Assembly (NCBI RefSeq): GCF_040365225.1
Contig: NZ_AP028055.1
Location: 1-64,000 of the forward strand
Origin: Bacteroides sedimenti
GTDB taxonomy: Bacteria; Bacteroidota; Bacteroidia; Bacteroidales; Bacteroidaceae
Reading direction: 5' to 3'
Length of the DNA stretch: 64,000 nucleotides
In this document: positions 42,382 to 52,625 of the stretch, piece after piece
Position numbering within the stretch: position 1 is the first letter of the stretch
How the letters are laid out: every line of letters starts with the position of its first letter
The notes under the pieces: generated by a model
The model's database searches: none
What the model was told of the DNA's origin: nothing
What the model saw: only the letters and a program-made list of their open reading frames with translations
Made by a program: the position numbers and the translations under genes

Positions 42382-43827
42382 ATGAAATCAACATTAAATA
42401 TTGGGTATGTTCTCTTTCTTTCACTTGTGGCTGCATTGGGAGGTTTTCTTTTTGGTTACGACACAGCAGTTATTTCAGGTACAATTACTCAGGTTACCTC
42501 TATTTTCTCTCTTGATCCCATTCAACAAGGGTGGTATGTGGGATGTGCACTGATAGGCTCTATCTTCGGTGTTCTTTTTGCTGGCGTTTTAAGCGACAAA
42601 TTTGGGAGAAAAAAAACGATGATTCTCTCTGCAGTTCTGTTCTCTGTTTCAGGCATTGGTTGTGCTATATCGGCCAATTTCTATGAATTAGTTGTTTACC
42701 GTGTGATTGGGGGAATTGGTATTGGGGTAGTTTCTATTATTTCTCCTCTTTATATATCTGAAGTTTCTGTAGCTAAATACAGAGGTAGGCTGGTATCACT
42801 TTATCAGTTGGCTGTGACTATTGGGTTTTTGGGCGCATATCTTGTTAATTATGGTTTGTTGCAATACTCTCAGAATGGAGCAGCTCAACTAGATTACCCG
42901 GTAATGCAGAAAATATTCCATACTGAAGTGTGGAGAGGTATGTTAGGAATGGAATCTCTTCCAGCCTTGCTATTCTTTTTAGTTATTTTCTTTATCCCTG
43001 AAAGTCCTCGTTGGTTAATCCTGAAAAGAAAAGAGTTGTTGGCTCAGGATATTCTAAAGCATATATATGGTAATGAGAGAGATGCACAATACGAACTGAA
43101 CGAAACCCGCCAGGTGTCAAAGTCGGATAACAAATCGGAATGGCTTTCAATTTTCAAACCTGGTATCTTCAAAGCAATACTGATTGGGGTGTCCATCGCT
43201 ATTTTGGGACAGTTCATGGGTGTTAATGCAGTACTGTATTACGGGCCTACTATTTTTGAGAAAAGCGGACTTTCCGGAGGAGACTCTCTGTTCTATCAGG
43301 TGCTTGTGGGTGTTGTAAATATGTTGACGACCGTTTTAGCCATGACAATCATCGACAAGGTAGGCCGGAAAAAGTTGGTTTACTATGGAGTGACAGGTAT
43401 GATTGTTTCCTTGATTATGATAGCCTTTTATTTTATCGAAGGCGAGGCATTGGCAATTCCGAATGTATTCCTTCTTATTTGTTTTCTGGCTTACATTTTT
43501 TGTTGTGCCGTATCAATTTGTGCTGTCATATTTGTATTGCTTTCGGAGATGTACCCCATCAAAGTGAGAGGATTGGCGATGTCTGTTGCCGGATTTTCGT
43601 TATGGGTTGGCACCTATCTGATAGGTCAGCTTACTCCCTGGATGCTTGAGAACCTGACTCCGGCCGGAACGTTTATCTTATTTGCCATAATGTGCGTGCC
43701 ATACATCTTGATTGTATGGAAACTGGTTCCTGAAACAACTGGAAAATCTCTCGAAGAGATTGAAAGGATATGGGAAAAAGAACCCCTTTTAACAAATAGT
43801 GTTTCTGAAGAAATCTACACTATGTAG
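42382..43827 (+). CDS. MFS sugar porter (XylE/GalP-like)
   Basis: This 481-residue inner-membrane transporter has twelve membrane segments and all the sugar-porter signatures: GGFLFGYDTAVISG in segment 1, DKFGRKK in loop 2-3, RVIGGIGIGVVSIISPLYISE, PESPRWLILKRK before the central loop, GQFMGVNAVLYYGPTIFEKSG (sugar-binding Gln and Asn in segment 7), and PETTGKSLEEIE after segment 12. Family members import xylose, galactose, glucose or similar monosaccharides with protons. It opens the PUL, behind the palindrome array, and is followed by an epimerase gene. The substrate is probably a monosaccharide released by the PUL enzymes; this is inference. Confidence 0.93.
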   Translation: MKSTLNIGYVLFLSLVAALGGFLFGYDTAVISGTITQVTSIFSLDPIQQGWYVGCALIGSIFGVLFAGVLSDKFGRKKTMILSAVLFSVSGIGCAISANFYELVVYRVIGGIGIGVVSIISPLYISEVSVAKYRGRLVSLYQLAVTIGFLGAYLVNYGLLQYSQNGAAQLDYPVMQKIFHTEVWRGMLGMESLPALLFFLVIFFIPESPRWLILKRKELLAQDILKHIYGNERDAQYELNETRQVSKSDNKSEWLSIFKPGIFKAILIGVSIAILGQFMGVNAVLYYGPTIFEKSGLSGGDSLFYQVLVGVVNMLTTVLAMTIIDKVGRKKLVYYGVTGMIVSLIMIAFYFIEGEALAIPNVFLLICFLAYIFCCAVSICAVIFVLLSEMYPIKVRGLAMSVAGFSLWVGTYLIGQLTPWMLENLTPAGTFILFAIMCVPYILIVWKLVPETTGKSLEEIERIWEKEPLLTNSVSEEIYTM

Positions 43828-43860
43828 AGAAAAAAACGAATCTTTGACTTAATATAATAA

Positions 43861-43888
43861 AGTCTATGTCTTTTCGAAAGACATAGGC
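43861..43888 (+). terminator. Hairpin downstream of the MFS gene
   Basis: AGTCTATGTCTTT and AAAGACATAGGCT form a stem of 12-13 bp closed by a TCG loop. There is no T-run, so it may stabilise the upstream mRNA rather than stop transcription. Confidence 0.5.
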
Positions 43889-43956
43889 TGATGATATATT
43901 CAATTGCTTTGCAATTGGTTAATCTGCCAAGAATATTAACATTTAAATAAATCTCT

Positions 43957-45123
43957 ATGAACTTTAAAAATTTGGCAAAACAATACAAGGATGAACTATT
44001 GAATAGTGTTCTTCCTTTTTGGATTGAAAACTCACAGGATAAAGAGTTTGGTGGTTATTACACTTGTCTGGAAAGAGACGGTTCAGTTTTTGATACCGAT
44101 AAATTCATATGGCTTCAAGGAAGGGAAGTATGGCTTTTTTCCATGTTGTATAACAAAGTGGAAAAAAGACAAGAATGGTTGGATTGTGCCGTGCAAGGAG
44201 GTGAATTCCTGAGAAAGTACGGTCATGATGGCAATTATAACTGGTATTTCGTTCTCGACCGTAAAGGAAATCCTCTGGTTGAACCTTACAATATCTTTTC
44301 GTACACTTTTGCCACTATGGCTTTCGGACAACTTAGTCTGGCTACAGGTAATAAAGAATATGCTGAAATTGCCAAGAAAACATTTGATATTATCCTTTCT
44401 AAAGTTGAAAATCCCAAAGGTAAATGGAATAAGGTATATTCCGGAACTCGAGATTTGAAGAACTTTGCCCTTCCAATGATACTTTGTAACCTGGCACTGG
44501 AGATCGAGCCTTTGCTTGATAAAGATTTCCTGGATAAGACGATTGAAACGTGCATTCATGAAGTGATGGATGTTTTTTATCGCCCAGAGTTGGGGGGAAT
44601 CATTATTGAGAATGTAACCACAGATGGTAAATTATCAGACTGTTTTGATGGGAGATTGGTTAATCCAGGACACTCTATCGAAGCCATGTGGTTTATCATG
44701 GATCTGGGTAAGCGCCTGAATCGTCCCGATTTGATTGAAAAAGCGAAAAATACCACTCTAACCATGGTAAATTATGGCTGGGATAAAGAGTTCGGAGGAA
44801 TATTCTACTTCAAAGATCGCCTAGGTAATCCTACACAACAATTGGAATGGGACCAGAAACTTTGGTGGGTGCATATTGAAACCATGATTTCCTTGCTAAA
44901 GGGTTACCAATTAACTGGCTCGGAAGAGTGTCTTGAATGGTTTGAAAAAGTGCATAATTACGTTTGGACTCACTTTAAAGATCCACAATATCCCGAGTGG
45001 TTTGGCTACCTGAATCGTCGTGGTGAGGTTCTTCTGCCACTAAAAGGCGGGAAATGGAAAGGCTGTTTCCACGTTCCGCGCGGACTTTACCAATGCTGGC
45101 AAGTATTAGATCAGCTAGAATAA
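43957..45123 (+). CDS. N-acylglucosamine 2-epimerase (AGE) family protein
   Basis: The 388-residue product is an (alpha/alpha)6-barrel AGE-family epimerase. Visible features are ENSQDKEFGGYYTCLERDG, KFIWLQGREVWLFSMLYNK, LVNPGHSIEAMWF with one catalytic His, KLWWVHIETM with the second, and GCFHVPRGLYQCW at the end. The family interconverts C2 epimers: GlcNAc and ManNAc, glucose and mannose, or cellobiose and its epimer. The overall motifs are closest to the GlcNAc/ManNAc type, but the substrate cannot be fixed from sequence. No signal peptide is present, so it acts in the cytoplasm on an imported sugar. It lies 129 bases after the MFS porter gene. Confidence 0.88.
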   Translation: MNFKNLAKQYKDELLNSVLPFWIENSQDKEFGGYYTCLERDGSVFDTDKFIWLQGREVWLFSMLYNKVEKRQEWLDCAVQGGEFLRKYGHDGNYNWYFVLDRKGNPLVEPYNIFSYTFATMAFGQLSLATGNKEYAEIAKKTFDIILSKVENPKGKWNKVYSGTRDLKNFALPMILCNLALEIEPLLDKDFLDKTIETCIHEVMDVFYRPELGGIIIENVTTDGKLSDCFDGRLVNPGHSIEAMWFIMDLGKRLNRPDLIEKAKNTTLTMVNYGWDKEFGGIFYFKDRLGNPTQQLEWDQKLWWVHIETMISLLKGYQLTGSEECLEWFEKVHNYVWTHFKDPQYPEWFGYLNRRGEVLLPLKGGKWKGCFHVPRGLYQCWQVLDQLE

Positions 45124-45229
45124 GCCGAACTGACAATCATTTAGATTTGATTTTAATGCGTTGAAATTGAATTTCAACTTTATTGTTATTAATAGATTGT
45201 TTGTAGTCTTATTTTACAAAAACAGAATA

Positions 45230-47545
45230 ATGAAAAAAACGAAAATTAATGCAGTCCTTTCTAGCAATAGGATGTTTATATTCATTTTATTGATAATCTC
45301 TTTCATTTCTTTGCAGAACCTTTTTTCAAAGCCTTCGATTGTCAGTAGTAAAGATGTTGATGGAAAGAATCTCATATGTGGAACAATAGAAGATAAAAGT
45401 TGTAAGGGACTGCCTAAATTAAAATTTAATGCTGGAAAATTCAAGATAATTCAGTTTACGGATATTCATTGGGTAAAAGGGAGCGGGTATAAAAAATACA
45501 ATGATAGTACCTTGGTTCTGATGAGAAGTCTAATTAAAAAAGAGCAGCCCGATCTTGTAATTATTACCGGAGATGTTATTGTATCCTGGGGAGCAACGGA
45601 AGAATGGAAAGAGGTGACTTTGCCTATGGTAGAAGCCAAAGTTCCTTTTGCTGTAACTTTTGGTAATCATGATACTGAAACAGACCTAACAAAGTTGCAG
45701 GCTTTGGAGGTGCTGAAAACAATTCCTTACAATATTACATACAATGCCGAGGGAGGGATTTCGGGAGCGGGAAATTGTGTTCTTCCTATCCAATCTTCGG
45801 ATGGTAGCCAGAATAAATGGCTTCTTTATCTCTTTGATTCTCATTCTTATCCAAAAAATAAGATGTTTGGAGTCTATGACTGGATAAAGCCTGATCAGAT
45901 TGAATGGTATCGTAATCAGAGGGATTTCTATGCAAAAGAGAATGGAAAAGTGCTTCCTTCACTCGCTTTTTTTCATATCCCTCTTCCTGAATATGATCAA
46001 ATCTTGAGAATTAATTCCGCGATAGGTACGAAAGAGGAAGCAGTCTGTTCTGCCAATATAAATTGTGGCCTTTTCTCTTCCTTTCTCGAGAAGAAGGATT
46101 TGATGGGCGTATTTGTGGGGCACGATCATAACAATGATTATTTAGTAGATGCCAATGGAGAAATCTCTCTTGCTTTTGGCAGGAAAACAGGTTATGCTCC
46201 AGCATACAAAGAAGTATTGGAAAGAGGTGGACGAGTAATAAATTTGTATGAAGATGAACTATGTTTTAACACTTATATTGAGACGTTGAATGGAATATTG
46301 AATGAGTATACCTTCGAACAGAAAAATCGTGCTCGCTCTTACCCGATTGCAGAGGGATCTTTCATTCAAGAATCCCTGGTAAAAAATTGGGATGATGATC
46401 AATGGTTTCAGGAGTTGAAAACCTTAAAAGAGGCAGGAATGAAATACCTCATTTTTGCACCTACATTATTAGTTGATAAAAATGGCCGGAGTACATACCT
46501 TTATCCAAGTTCTTATGCTGGGAAAAATGAGAAACCTTCGAAAGATCTTCTGGAATTATGCCTTCGTAATGCAAAAAAGTGTGGACTTAAAGTCTTCGTT
46601 GGATTAAATATGAATGATAAATGGTGGTCGGTTGATTTTACACCCGATTGGCTTTATCAACAGATGAAAAATGGAAATAAAATAGCCGATGAATTAGTAG
46701 CTCTTTATAAGAAAAAATATGGTGATACTATGTATGGCTGGTATTGGGTATGGGAGGTAGATAATTTACATGCCAACACAGAAGAAAATCAGTTTATTCT
46801 TGCGAATGCGTTGAATATAAATTTGGACCATCTAAATAGGCTAACTCCCGATATGCCATTCATGCTTTCTCCTTTTGTAAATCAGAAACTTGGCACTGCA
46901 GCTGAGAACCGCAAAATTTGGGAATCAGTTTTTGCCAGGACGCATTTTAAAAACGGAGACATCTTCTCACCTCAGGATTGCGTTGGAGCAGGAGGGTTAG
47001 AAATTGAAACACTTCCTGAATGGTTCTCTAATATTCGACAGGCGGTTAATACAAAACCCGGTTTGAAATTTTGGGCAAATGTAGAGATCTTTGATCAAAG
47101 GTTTTGGACGACAGCCTCTCTTGGACGTTTTAGGAAACAGCTGGATGCAGTGAATCCTTATGTAAATAAAATCATAACATTTGCGTATAGCCATTATTAT
47201 AGTCCTTTGCAAGTGAACAAGCAATACCATAATGCCTATATGGAGTATTGCAACACGGGCGAACTTCCCAAGTTGTCTGCCCCGGATCCGGTCTCCGAAT
47301 CAACTCTTAAAATCAATAAGAATGGAAGAGCAGCTTTAAAATGGAAATCACCTGAAAATAAGACGAATTTATTGGGGTATTATATCTATAAAGATGGAAA
47401 TCTGCTAGTAAATATCCCTTATAATGAAAGTGCTTCAATTATTGAATATGTTGATAAAAATAAGTTCCAGAATAACTTATATGAGATATCGACATATAAT
47501 GCTAATGGAAATGAATCGATGAAAATCAGTGTGCAAAAACTATAG
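45230..47545 (+). CDS. Metallophosphoesterase fused to DUF4434-like TIM barrel and FnIII-like domain
   Basis: The 771-residue product starts with a membrane/signal segment (about 14-33). A calcineurin-like phosphoesterase follows (about 68-350) with a complete metal site: Asp78 and His80 (FTDIH), Asp115 (TGDV), Asn146-His147 (GNHD), His249 (FFHIP) and His298/His300 (GHDH). A second domain (about 370-640) looks like the DUF4434 TIM barrel of two other proteins in this window, with Glu509 in GWYWVWE and Glu619 in FWANVEIF as candidate catalytic acids. The last ~110 residues form an FnIII-like beta domain (ALKWKSPENKTNLLGYYIYKDG). The frame opens earlier at 45161, but the ATG at 45230 starts a normal signal. 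I know of no characterised protein with this fusion. Confidence 0.8.
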   Translation: MKKTKINAVLSSNRMFIFILLIISFISLQNLFSKPSIVSSKDVDGKNLICGTIEDKSCKGLPKLKFNAGKFKIIQFTDIHWVKGSGYKKYNDSTLVLMRSLIKKEQPDLVIITGDVIVSWGATEEWKEVTLPMVEAKVPFAVTFGNHDTETDLTKLQALEVLKTIPYNITYNAEGGISGAGNCVLPIQSSDGSQNKWLLYLFDSHSYPKNKMFGVYDWIKPDQIEWYRNQRDFYAKENGKVLPSLAFFHIPLPEYDQILRINSAIGTKEEAVCSANINCGLFSSFLEKKDLMGVFVGHDHNNDYLVDANGEISLAFGRKTGYAPAYKEVLERGGRVINLYEDELCFNTYIETLNGILNEYTFEQKNRARSYPIAEGSFIQESLVKNWDDDQWFQELKTLKEAGMKYLIFAPTLLVDKNGRSTYLYPSSYAGKNEKPSKDLLELCLRNAKKCGLKVFVGLNMNDKWWSVDFTPDWLYQQMKNGNKIADELVALYKKKYGDTMYGWYWVWEVDNLHANTEENQFILANALNINLDHLNRLTPDMPFMLSPFVNQKLGTAAENRKIWESVFARTHFKNGDIFSPQDCVGAGGLEIETLPEWFSNIRQAVNTKPGLKFWANVEIFDQRFWTTASLGRFRKQLDAVNPYVNKIITFAYSHYYSPLQVNKQYHNAYMEYCNTGELPKLSAPDPVSESTLKINKNGRAALKWKSPENKTNLLGYYIYKDGNLLVNIPYNESASIIEYVDKNKFQNNLYEISTYNANGNESMKISVQKL

Positions 47546-47629
47546 ATATTTTGATGTTTTTTTGGTGAGAATTTTAATTTCGGAATCGACAGAAAAATAG
47601 TAATTACTCAACTTTAAAAATTAATTTTT

Positions 47630-50600
47630 ATGAAAAAATGGAAAGAATCATTCAGGACTTTTCAGCATTTTAAAGCAGGTTTGCTTTTAATGTTGATGTC
47701 TCTCTCTGCAATGGCTGTCTATGCACAATCAGGAACTGTAAAAGGGACTGTTTTTGATGAAAATGGAGAACCGTTCATAGGGGTTTCTGTAGCAGAAAAA
47801 GGTACAAAAAATGGTACTATTACTGACATTGATGGTAAATACGCAATTAGTGTCAGAGATTTAAAAAATGCTGTTTTAAAGTTCTCTTTTATTGGTCACG
47901 AAACAATAGAAGAAGCTGTAAAAGGACGGAAAGTAATTGATGTAAAAATAACAACATCGGTCACAGTTCTCAATGAAGTTGTTGCTATTGGTTATGGTAA
48001 CGTAAAGAAAAGAGATTTGACAGGTTCTATCGCTTCTGTGAAAAGTGAAGATATCTTGAGAACGGCTCCTGCAACCATTAATCAGGCATTACAAGGAAAG
48101 ATTGCAGGTGTTTTGGTAAGTCAGTCTGACGGTGCACCTGGTGCAGGGATTAGCATTCAGATTCGAGGGGCAAACTCATTTACAACCAGTGCAGAACCTT
48201 TGTATGTGATTGATGGGGTACCTTTTAACACAGGCAATGCTCCTGACACCGATTATGCTACCAAGCAAACCAATAATCCATTGAGTTTAATTAACCCGCG
48301 CGATGTTAAATCCATAGAGGTTCTGAAAGATGCCTCTGCAACAGCAATTTATGGTTCGCGTGGTGCAAATGGCGTTATCTTGATTACAACTAAAAATGGG
48401 AGTGAAGGAAGAACAAAGATCGAATTGAGTGCAAATTATGGTGTATCAAAACCTGTTAAGTTGATCGAAGTTCTGAACGCCTCTGAATATGCACAATTCA
48501 GAAATGAAGAAACCATCATGGGATACAAGTATGATGGAAAAGATTATGTGTCAGATGAATCATTACCATTTCCAATCCCTGGCCGATGGACTTTTGAGAA
48601 GCTAAAAGATCCCAATACTGGTCAAATTGTGAATGTAGACAGTACTTATCTTCCAAGTCCACAGGATTTTGCAAATGGATATATGAATAATGGTACAGAC
48701 TGGCAGAAACAGATTTATCAGACAGCTTTTTCTCAAGATTATAATCTGAGTTTATCTGGTGGTGATAAAAAAGGACAATATATGCTTTCGATGGGAATGC
48801 TGGATCAACAAGGAATTATTCTCAAATCTTATTTTAAAAGATATACTGTAAGATCAAACATTAACCGCAAGGTGACAGATTGGTTTGAGATAGGAAACAA
48901 TCTGACTGCATCAAAGTCTCTGAATCGTATGGCTCGTACAAATACGGAAACTTATGGAATTGTTAATGATGCAATAGGTTTTAATCCGACAAGAAATATT
49001 TATGATCCAGATCAGCCATCTGGTTATTCAGAAGATTTTTCTAATGGATTATCAAATCCATATCTTTATGTTCGGACTGCAAAAAATTTATTGGAGTCAA
49101 TGAATTTATACAACTCAACATATGCTACGATTACATTTAATAAACATCTTAATTTCAGACAGAATTTAGGTTATGGATATAGTCAGAGTAAACGTAATCA
49201 GTATTACAATAGATATATCAGCGGTGGAGTGGCACCGACCAATGGTTACGCTTCGCAGGCTGATGACTATTATGAAAGTGTGACAACAGAATCATTGCTT
49301 TCATTTAATATGGATATTAATAAAGCACATCATGTTGACGCAGTTGCCGGTTGGTCATATGAAAATGTGAATTGGGGTGGAAAAAGCATGAGTGGTTCTG
49401 GATTTGCTAATGACCTTAACGAAGAAAACAATATGTACGCAGCTATAGTTCAAAACAAAAACTATTCAAATAAAGGAAAGACATCACTGATGTCTTATCT
49501 GGGACGTGTAAACTACATATTGCTTGATAAGTATTTGCTTACTGCTTCTTTCCGTAGAGATGGATCAAGCCGTTTAGCAAACCATCGTTGGTCTAACTTT
49601 GCTTCTGGAGCTGTAGCATGGCGTTTGTCAGAAGAAAAGTTTATTAAAAACCTAAACATTTTTGATAATCTGAAGCTGAGATTTAGCTACGGACAAACAG
49701 GTAATCAAAGTGTTAACGCTTATGCAACACGGTCCAGATTTACTGTTCAACAGTATCCTGTTAATGGGGCTCTTACCAATGGATTTGCAGAAGATCGTTG
49801 GGGAGGACCGGCTGCTCCGAATTTGAAGTGGGAAACAACAGATCAATATAATATTGGTATGGATGTTGGCTTCTTTGATAATAGGGTGAATTTTGTATTC
49901 GATGTTTATAGAAAGAAAACTCACGACCTGTTGCAATATGTATATACTGACATGTCATCTGGATTCCTTTCTATGGCATCTAATTATGGAAACGTTCAAA
50001 ACGAAGGGCTTGAAATTTCAGGTAATTTCTTAATTGTTAAAGACAGAGATTTTACATGGAGGATGGATGCAAATATGTCTTTTAACCGAAACAAAGTTGG
50101 TGGATTGAACTCTGATCAGTTTTCTGATGTTTGCTGGGGATTGGAAAGTATGTTCCTGAGACGAAACGGAGAACCTATTGGTGTTATATACGGATATCAG
50201 GAAGATGGATATTTTGACAATGAAGCGGAAGTAAGAGCAAATCCATTGTACAAAAATGAATCAGATGCTAAAATCAAGAGTATGATTGGTCAGGTTAAGT
50301 ATAAAGACAATAATGGTGATGGAATTATTGACAATAAAGATAAAGCTATTATTGGTAATACTAATCCGGATTTTACTTATGGTATAACAAATACTATTAC
50401 TTATAAAGATTTTATTCTGAGCTTCTTTTTACAAGGCACAAAGGGTAATGATATCTTGAATGTTAACATGAAAAATTATGATATGGCTTCAACTACTAAT
50501 ATGCCGAAATTTGTATGGGATAACAGGTGGACTGAATCTAATAGAGAAAATGCACAATTCCCTAGAGCAGACATTACCTACACACGAAGTTTGAAAGCCT

Positions 50601-50857
50601 CTGATCGATTCGTTGAAAATGGAGAGTATTTACGTATGAAAAATGTAAGTTTAACTTATAGGTTTAATAATCCGATCAAGGAAATTGAAGCTGTAAATCT
50701 AACTTTTGCTGTTAACAATCTCTTTACAATTACCAAATACCGCTGGTATGATCCTGATGTAAACACTTTTGGAAGTGATACTTCTCGTCGGGGTGTTGAT
50801 ATGGATTCATATCCAAGTGCCAGAACATTTAATCTGGGTATTCAGGTGACTTTCTAA
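47630..50857 (+). CDS. SusC/RagA-family TonB-linked outer-membrane protein
   Basis: The 1075-residue product imports oligosaccharides across the outer membrane. It has a signal peptide ending in VYAQ, then a carboxypeptidase-like domain (about 35-115, GTVKGTVFDENGEPFIGVSV and ITDIDGKYAI). The SusC signature follows (NEVVAIGYGNVKKRDLTGS), then the plug (ALQGKIAGVLVSQSDGAPG, IRGANSFTTSAEPLYVIDG, IEVLKDASATAIYGSRGANGVILITT in part) and a long barrel ending in NLGIQVTF. It is followed 33 bases later by SusD. It has no N-terminal signalling (STN) domain, so it does not itself drive an anti-sigma pathway. Confidence 0.97.
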   Translation: MKKWKESFRTFQHFKAGLLLMLMSLSAMAVYAQSGTVKGTVFDENGEPFIGVSVAEKGTKNGTITDIDGKYAISVRDLKNAVLKFSFIGHETIEEAVKGRKVIDVKITTSVTVLNEVVAIGYGNVKKRDLTGSIASVKSEDILRTAPATINQALQGKIAGVLVSQSDGAPGAGISIQIRGANSFTTSAEPLYVIDGVPFNTGNAPDTDYATKQTNNPLSLINPRDVKSIEVLKDASATAIYGSRGANGVILITTKNGSEGRTKIELSANYGVSKPVKLIEVLNASEYAQFRNEETIMGYKYDGKDYVSDESLPFPIPGRWTFEKLKDPNTGQIVNVDSTYLPSPQDFANGYMNNGTDWQKQIYQTAFSQDYNLSLSGGDKKGQYMLSMGMLDQQGIILKSYFKRYTVRSNINRKVTDWFEIGNNLTASKSLNRMARTNTETYGIVNDAIGFNPTRNIYDPDQPSGYSEDFSNGLSNPYLYVRTAKNLLESMNLYNSTYATITFNKHLNFRQNLGYGYSQSKRNQYYNRYISGGVAPTNGYASQADDYYESVTTESLLSFNMDINKAHHVDAVAGWSYENVNWGGKSMSGSGFANDLNEENNMYAAIVQNKNYSNKGKTSLMSYLGRVNYILLDKYLLTASFRRDGSSRLANHRWSNFASGAVAWRLSEEKFIKNLNIFDNLKLRFSYGQTGNQSVNAYATRSRFTVQQYPVNGALTNGFAEDRWGGPAAPNLKWETTDQYNIGMDVGFFDNRVNFVFDVYRKKTHDLLQYVYTDMSSGFLSMASNYGNVQNEGLEISGNFLIVKDRDFTWRMDANMSFNRNKVGGLNSDQFSDVCWGLESMFLRRNGEPIGVIYGYQEDGYFDNEAEVRANPLYKNESDAKIKSMIGQVKYKDNNGDGIIDNKDKAIIGNTNPDFTYGITNTITYKDFILSFFLQGTKGNDILNVNMKNYDMASTTNMPKFVWDNRWTESNRENAQFPRADITYTRSLKASDRFVENGEYLRMKNVSLTYRFNNPIKEIEAVNLTFAVNNLFTITKYRWYDPDVNTFGSDTSRRGVDMDSYPSARTFNLGIQVTF

Positions 50858-50890
50858 AGTGCAAAGTATTCATTCTTAATAGTAAATAAA

Positions 50891-52600
50891 ATGAAATATA
50901 ATATTTTAAAATACATCGCAGCAACATTTATACTTGTAGCGGGAAGTTCATGTTCAGACGTACTTGATGAAAAGGCTTATACTTTTGTATCAGGAGATAA
51001 TCTGATTGCTGCAAAGAGTTATAAAGAACTTGTTTCAGGTGCATACAATGCAATGAGTTTTGGTTTTGAGTGGGGGAATTACCATACGATAGCAAACTTT
51101 GATACAGATTATCAAACTGGTCCGACGTGGGCGTTTGGTGACATCGGTGCGGGTAATTTCTATGAAAATGGCTCTAACATAAACTTTTATAAATATTATT
51201 ACCAATGTATTCATAGAGCGCAGTACCATTCTTATTTGATAAACCAGATGGATATTCCTGAAAAGGAGAAAAATAATGCAATGGGTGAATTGGCTTTTCT
51301 ATGTGCATGGTCTTATTTCAACCTGGTTCAGTACTATGGTGATCTGCCTTTGTTTAAAAAATCAGTTTCAGAAGGAGGTGATTTCAACTTGCCTCGTTCT
51401 CCGATAAAGGATGTTTATGCATATATCATTGATGAATTGAAATTTGCTGAAACTGCTATGTATTCCACTCATGATGCCGAATTTGTAAAAGGTCATGTAT
51501 CCCGTGGGGCAGCGAAGGCATTGTTGGCAAAAGTATACTGTACTATCGGTTCAGCTTCTATGGCTAAAGGGAATAAGATTTCTGTGATGGAAGGAGTTCC
51601 TTTCTATTTCGATGATAATAATAACAAAGTGCGGGTGCCATATCCCTCAAAACAAACATTCGAAAAAGATCTGGTAGCCGGTTATGAAAGCTTCGATTCA
51701 AAAGCTTATTATAAATTGGCAATGGACAAAGCAAAGGAACTTATTGACTTAGGTGATTTTGATCTTTATTCATCACAACAGGAGTTGTGGAATCCGGCAA
51801 GTAAAAATGGGAAAGAATTTATTTTCTCTCTCCAGACACTGGCTGGTAATGATGTTTTGAGTAATTATGTTGCTACTGATTATGCCGGATACTATAAAGA
51901 AAATGGTCAAATGTCTTCTGGTTATTATGTACAACGTGATCATTGGTACCAACTCTTTGATGATACAGATGAACGAATCACATGGGGAGTGATACACCGT
52001 ACTCCATTTAATTATGTTGAATCAACAGGCCAGCTTCAATGGAGCTATTATCCTGCGAAAGATAGTGTGAAGGTCAGATTGGGTATTGATGGATACAAAA
52101 CTACCGATATTTTAAGGTATGATGCACACTTGTATGGTTCTAAACTGATGAAATTCAGGCAGGTCTCAGTGCCATTAGATGGCAAAAGAACTGATTATAA
52201 CTGGCCATTTATTCGCTATGCTGAAGTTCTGTTGCTTTACGCAGAGGCTGCTAATGAAGTTAATGGAGGACCTACAAACGAAGCAATTACACAGGTTGAA
52301 AAACTAAATAATCGAAACAAGAGCAAAAAAGTTTCGGAAATTGGAGTTATAAATCCTTGGACACAAGAATCATTCCGTTCATACATTCTTCAAGAAAGAG
52401 TAAAAGAATTTGCTGCAGAAGGTATTCGCCGATTTGATTTATTGCGTTGGGGGATCTATCTCCAAACAATGAATTCCATTGGTGGAGTAGATGAAAATGG
52501 AGTTATTAAAAGACGTGAACAAAGACATCTTTTGTTACCATTGCCAGCTGATGTTGTAAATGTAAATCCATATATTGAAACAAACAACCCGGGGTGGTAA
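50891..52600 (+). CDS. SusD/RagB-family nutrient-binding outer-membrane lipoprotein
   Basis: The 569-residue product is the lid lipoprotein paired with the SusC transporter. A lipoprotein signal (FILVAGSSC) is followed by the helical TPR-rich SusD core: ISNLDKAK-type segments replaced here by LIAAKSYKELVSGAYNAM, AELAFLCAWSYFNLVQYYGDLPLF (key part FLCAWSYFNLVQYYGD), and the C-terminal RYAEVLLLYAEAANEVNG and AEGIRRFDLLRWG. These last two are hallmark SusD motifs. Glycan contacts cannot be read from sequence. The gene sits between susC and a surface-glycan-binding lipoprotein. Confidence 0.96.
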   Translation: MKYNILKYIAATFILVAGSSCSDVLDEKAYTFVSGDNLIAAKSYKELVSGAYNAMSFGFEWGNYHTIANFDTDYQTGPTWAFGDIGAGNFYENGSNINFYKYYYQCIHRAQYHSYLINQMDIPEKEKNNAMGELAFLCAWSYFNLVQYYGDLPLFKKSVSEGGDFNLPRSPIKDVYAYIIDELKFAETAMYSTHDAEFVKGHVSRGAAKALLAKVYCTIGSASMAKGNKISVMEGVPFYFDDNNNKVRVPYPSKQTFEKDLVAGYESFDSKAYYKLAMDKAKELIDLGDFDLYSSQQELWNPASKNGKEFIFSLQTLAGNDVLSNYVATDYAGYYKENGQMSSGYYVQRDHWYQLFDDTDERITWGVIHRTPFNYVESTGQLQWSYYPAKDSVKVRLGIDGYKTTDILRYDAHLYGSKLMKFRQVSVPLDGKRTDYNWPFIRYAEVLLLYAEAANEVNGGPTNEAITQVEKLNNRNKSKKVSEIGVINPWTQESFRSYILQERVKEFAAEGIRRFDLLRWGIYLQTMNSIGGVDENGVIKRREQRHLLLPLPADVVNVNPYIETNNPGW

Positions 52601-52625
52601 TTATTAATCTTAAAATGGTTTATAT

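Noticed and set aside
45161..45229. Upstream extension of the phosphoesterase fusion (also similar extensions for lysS, lptD, amidase and others)
   Set aside because: These extensions precede normal signal peptides or conserved N-termini, and several overlap promoter boxes, so later ATG codons were chosen.
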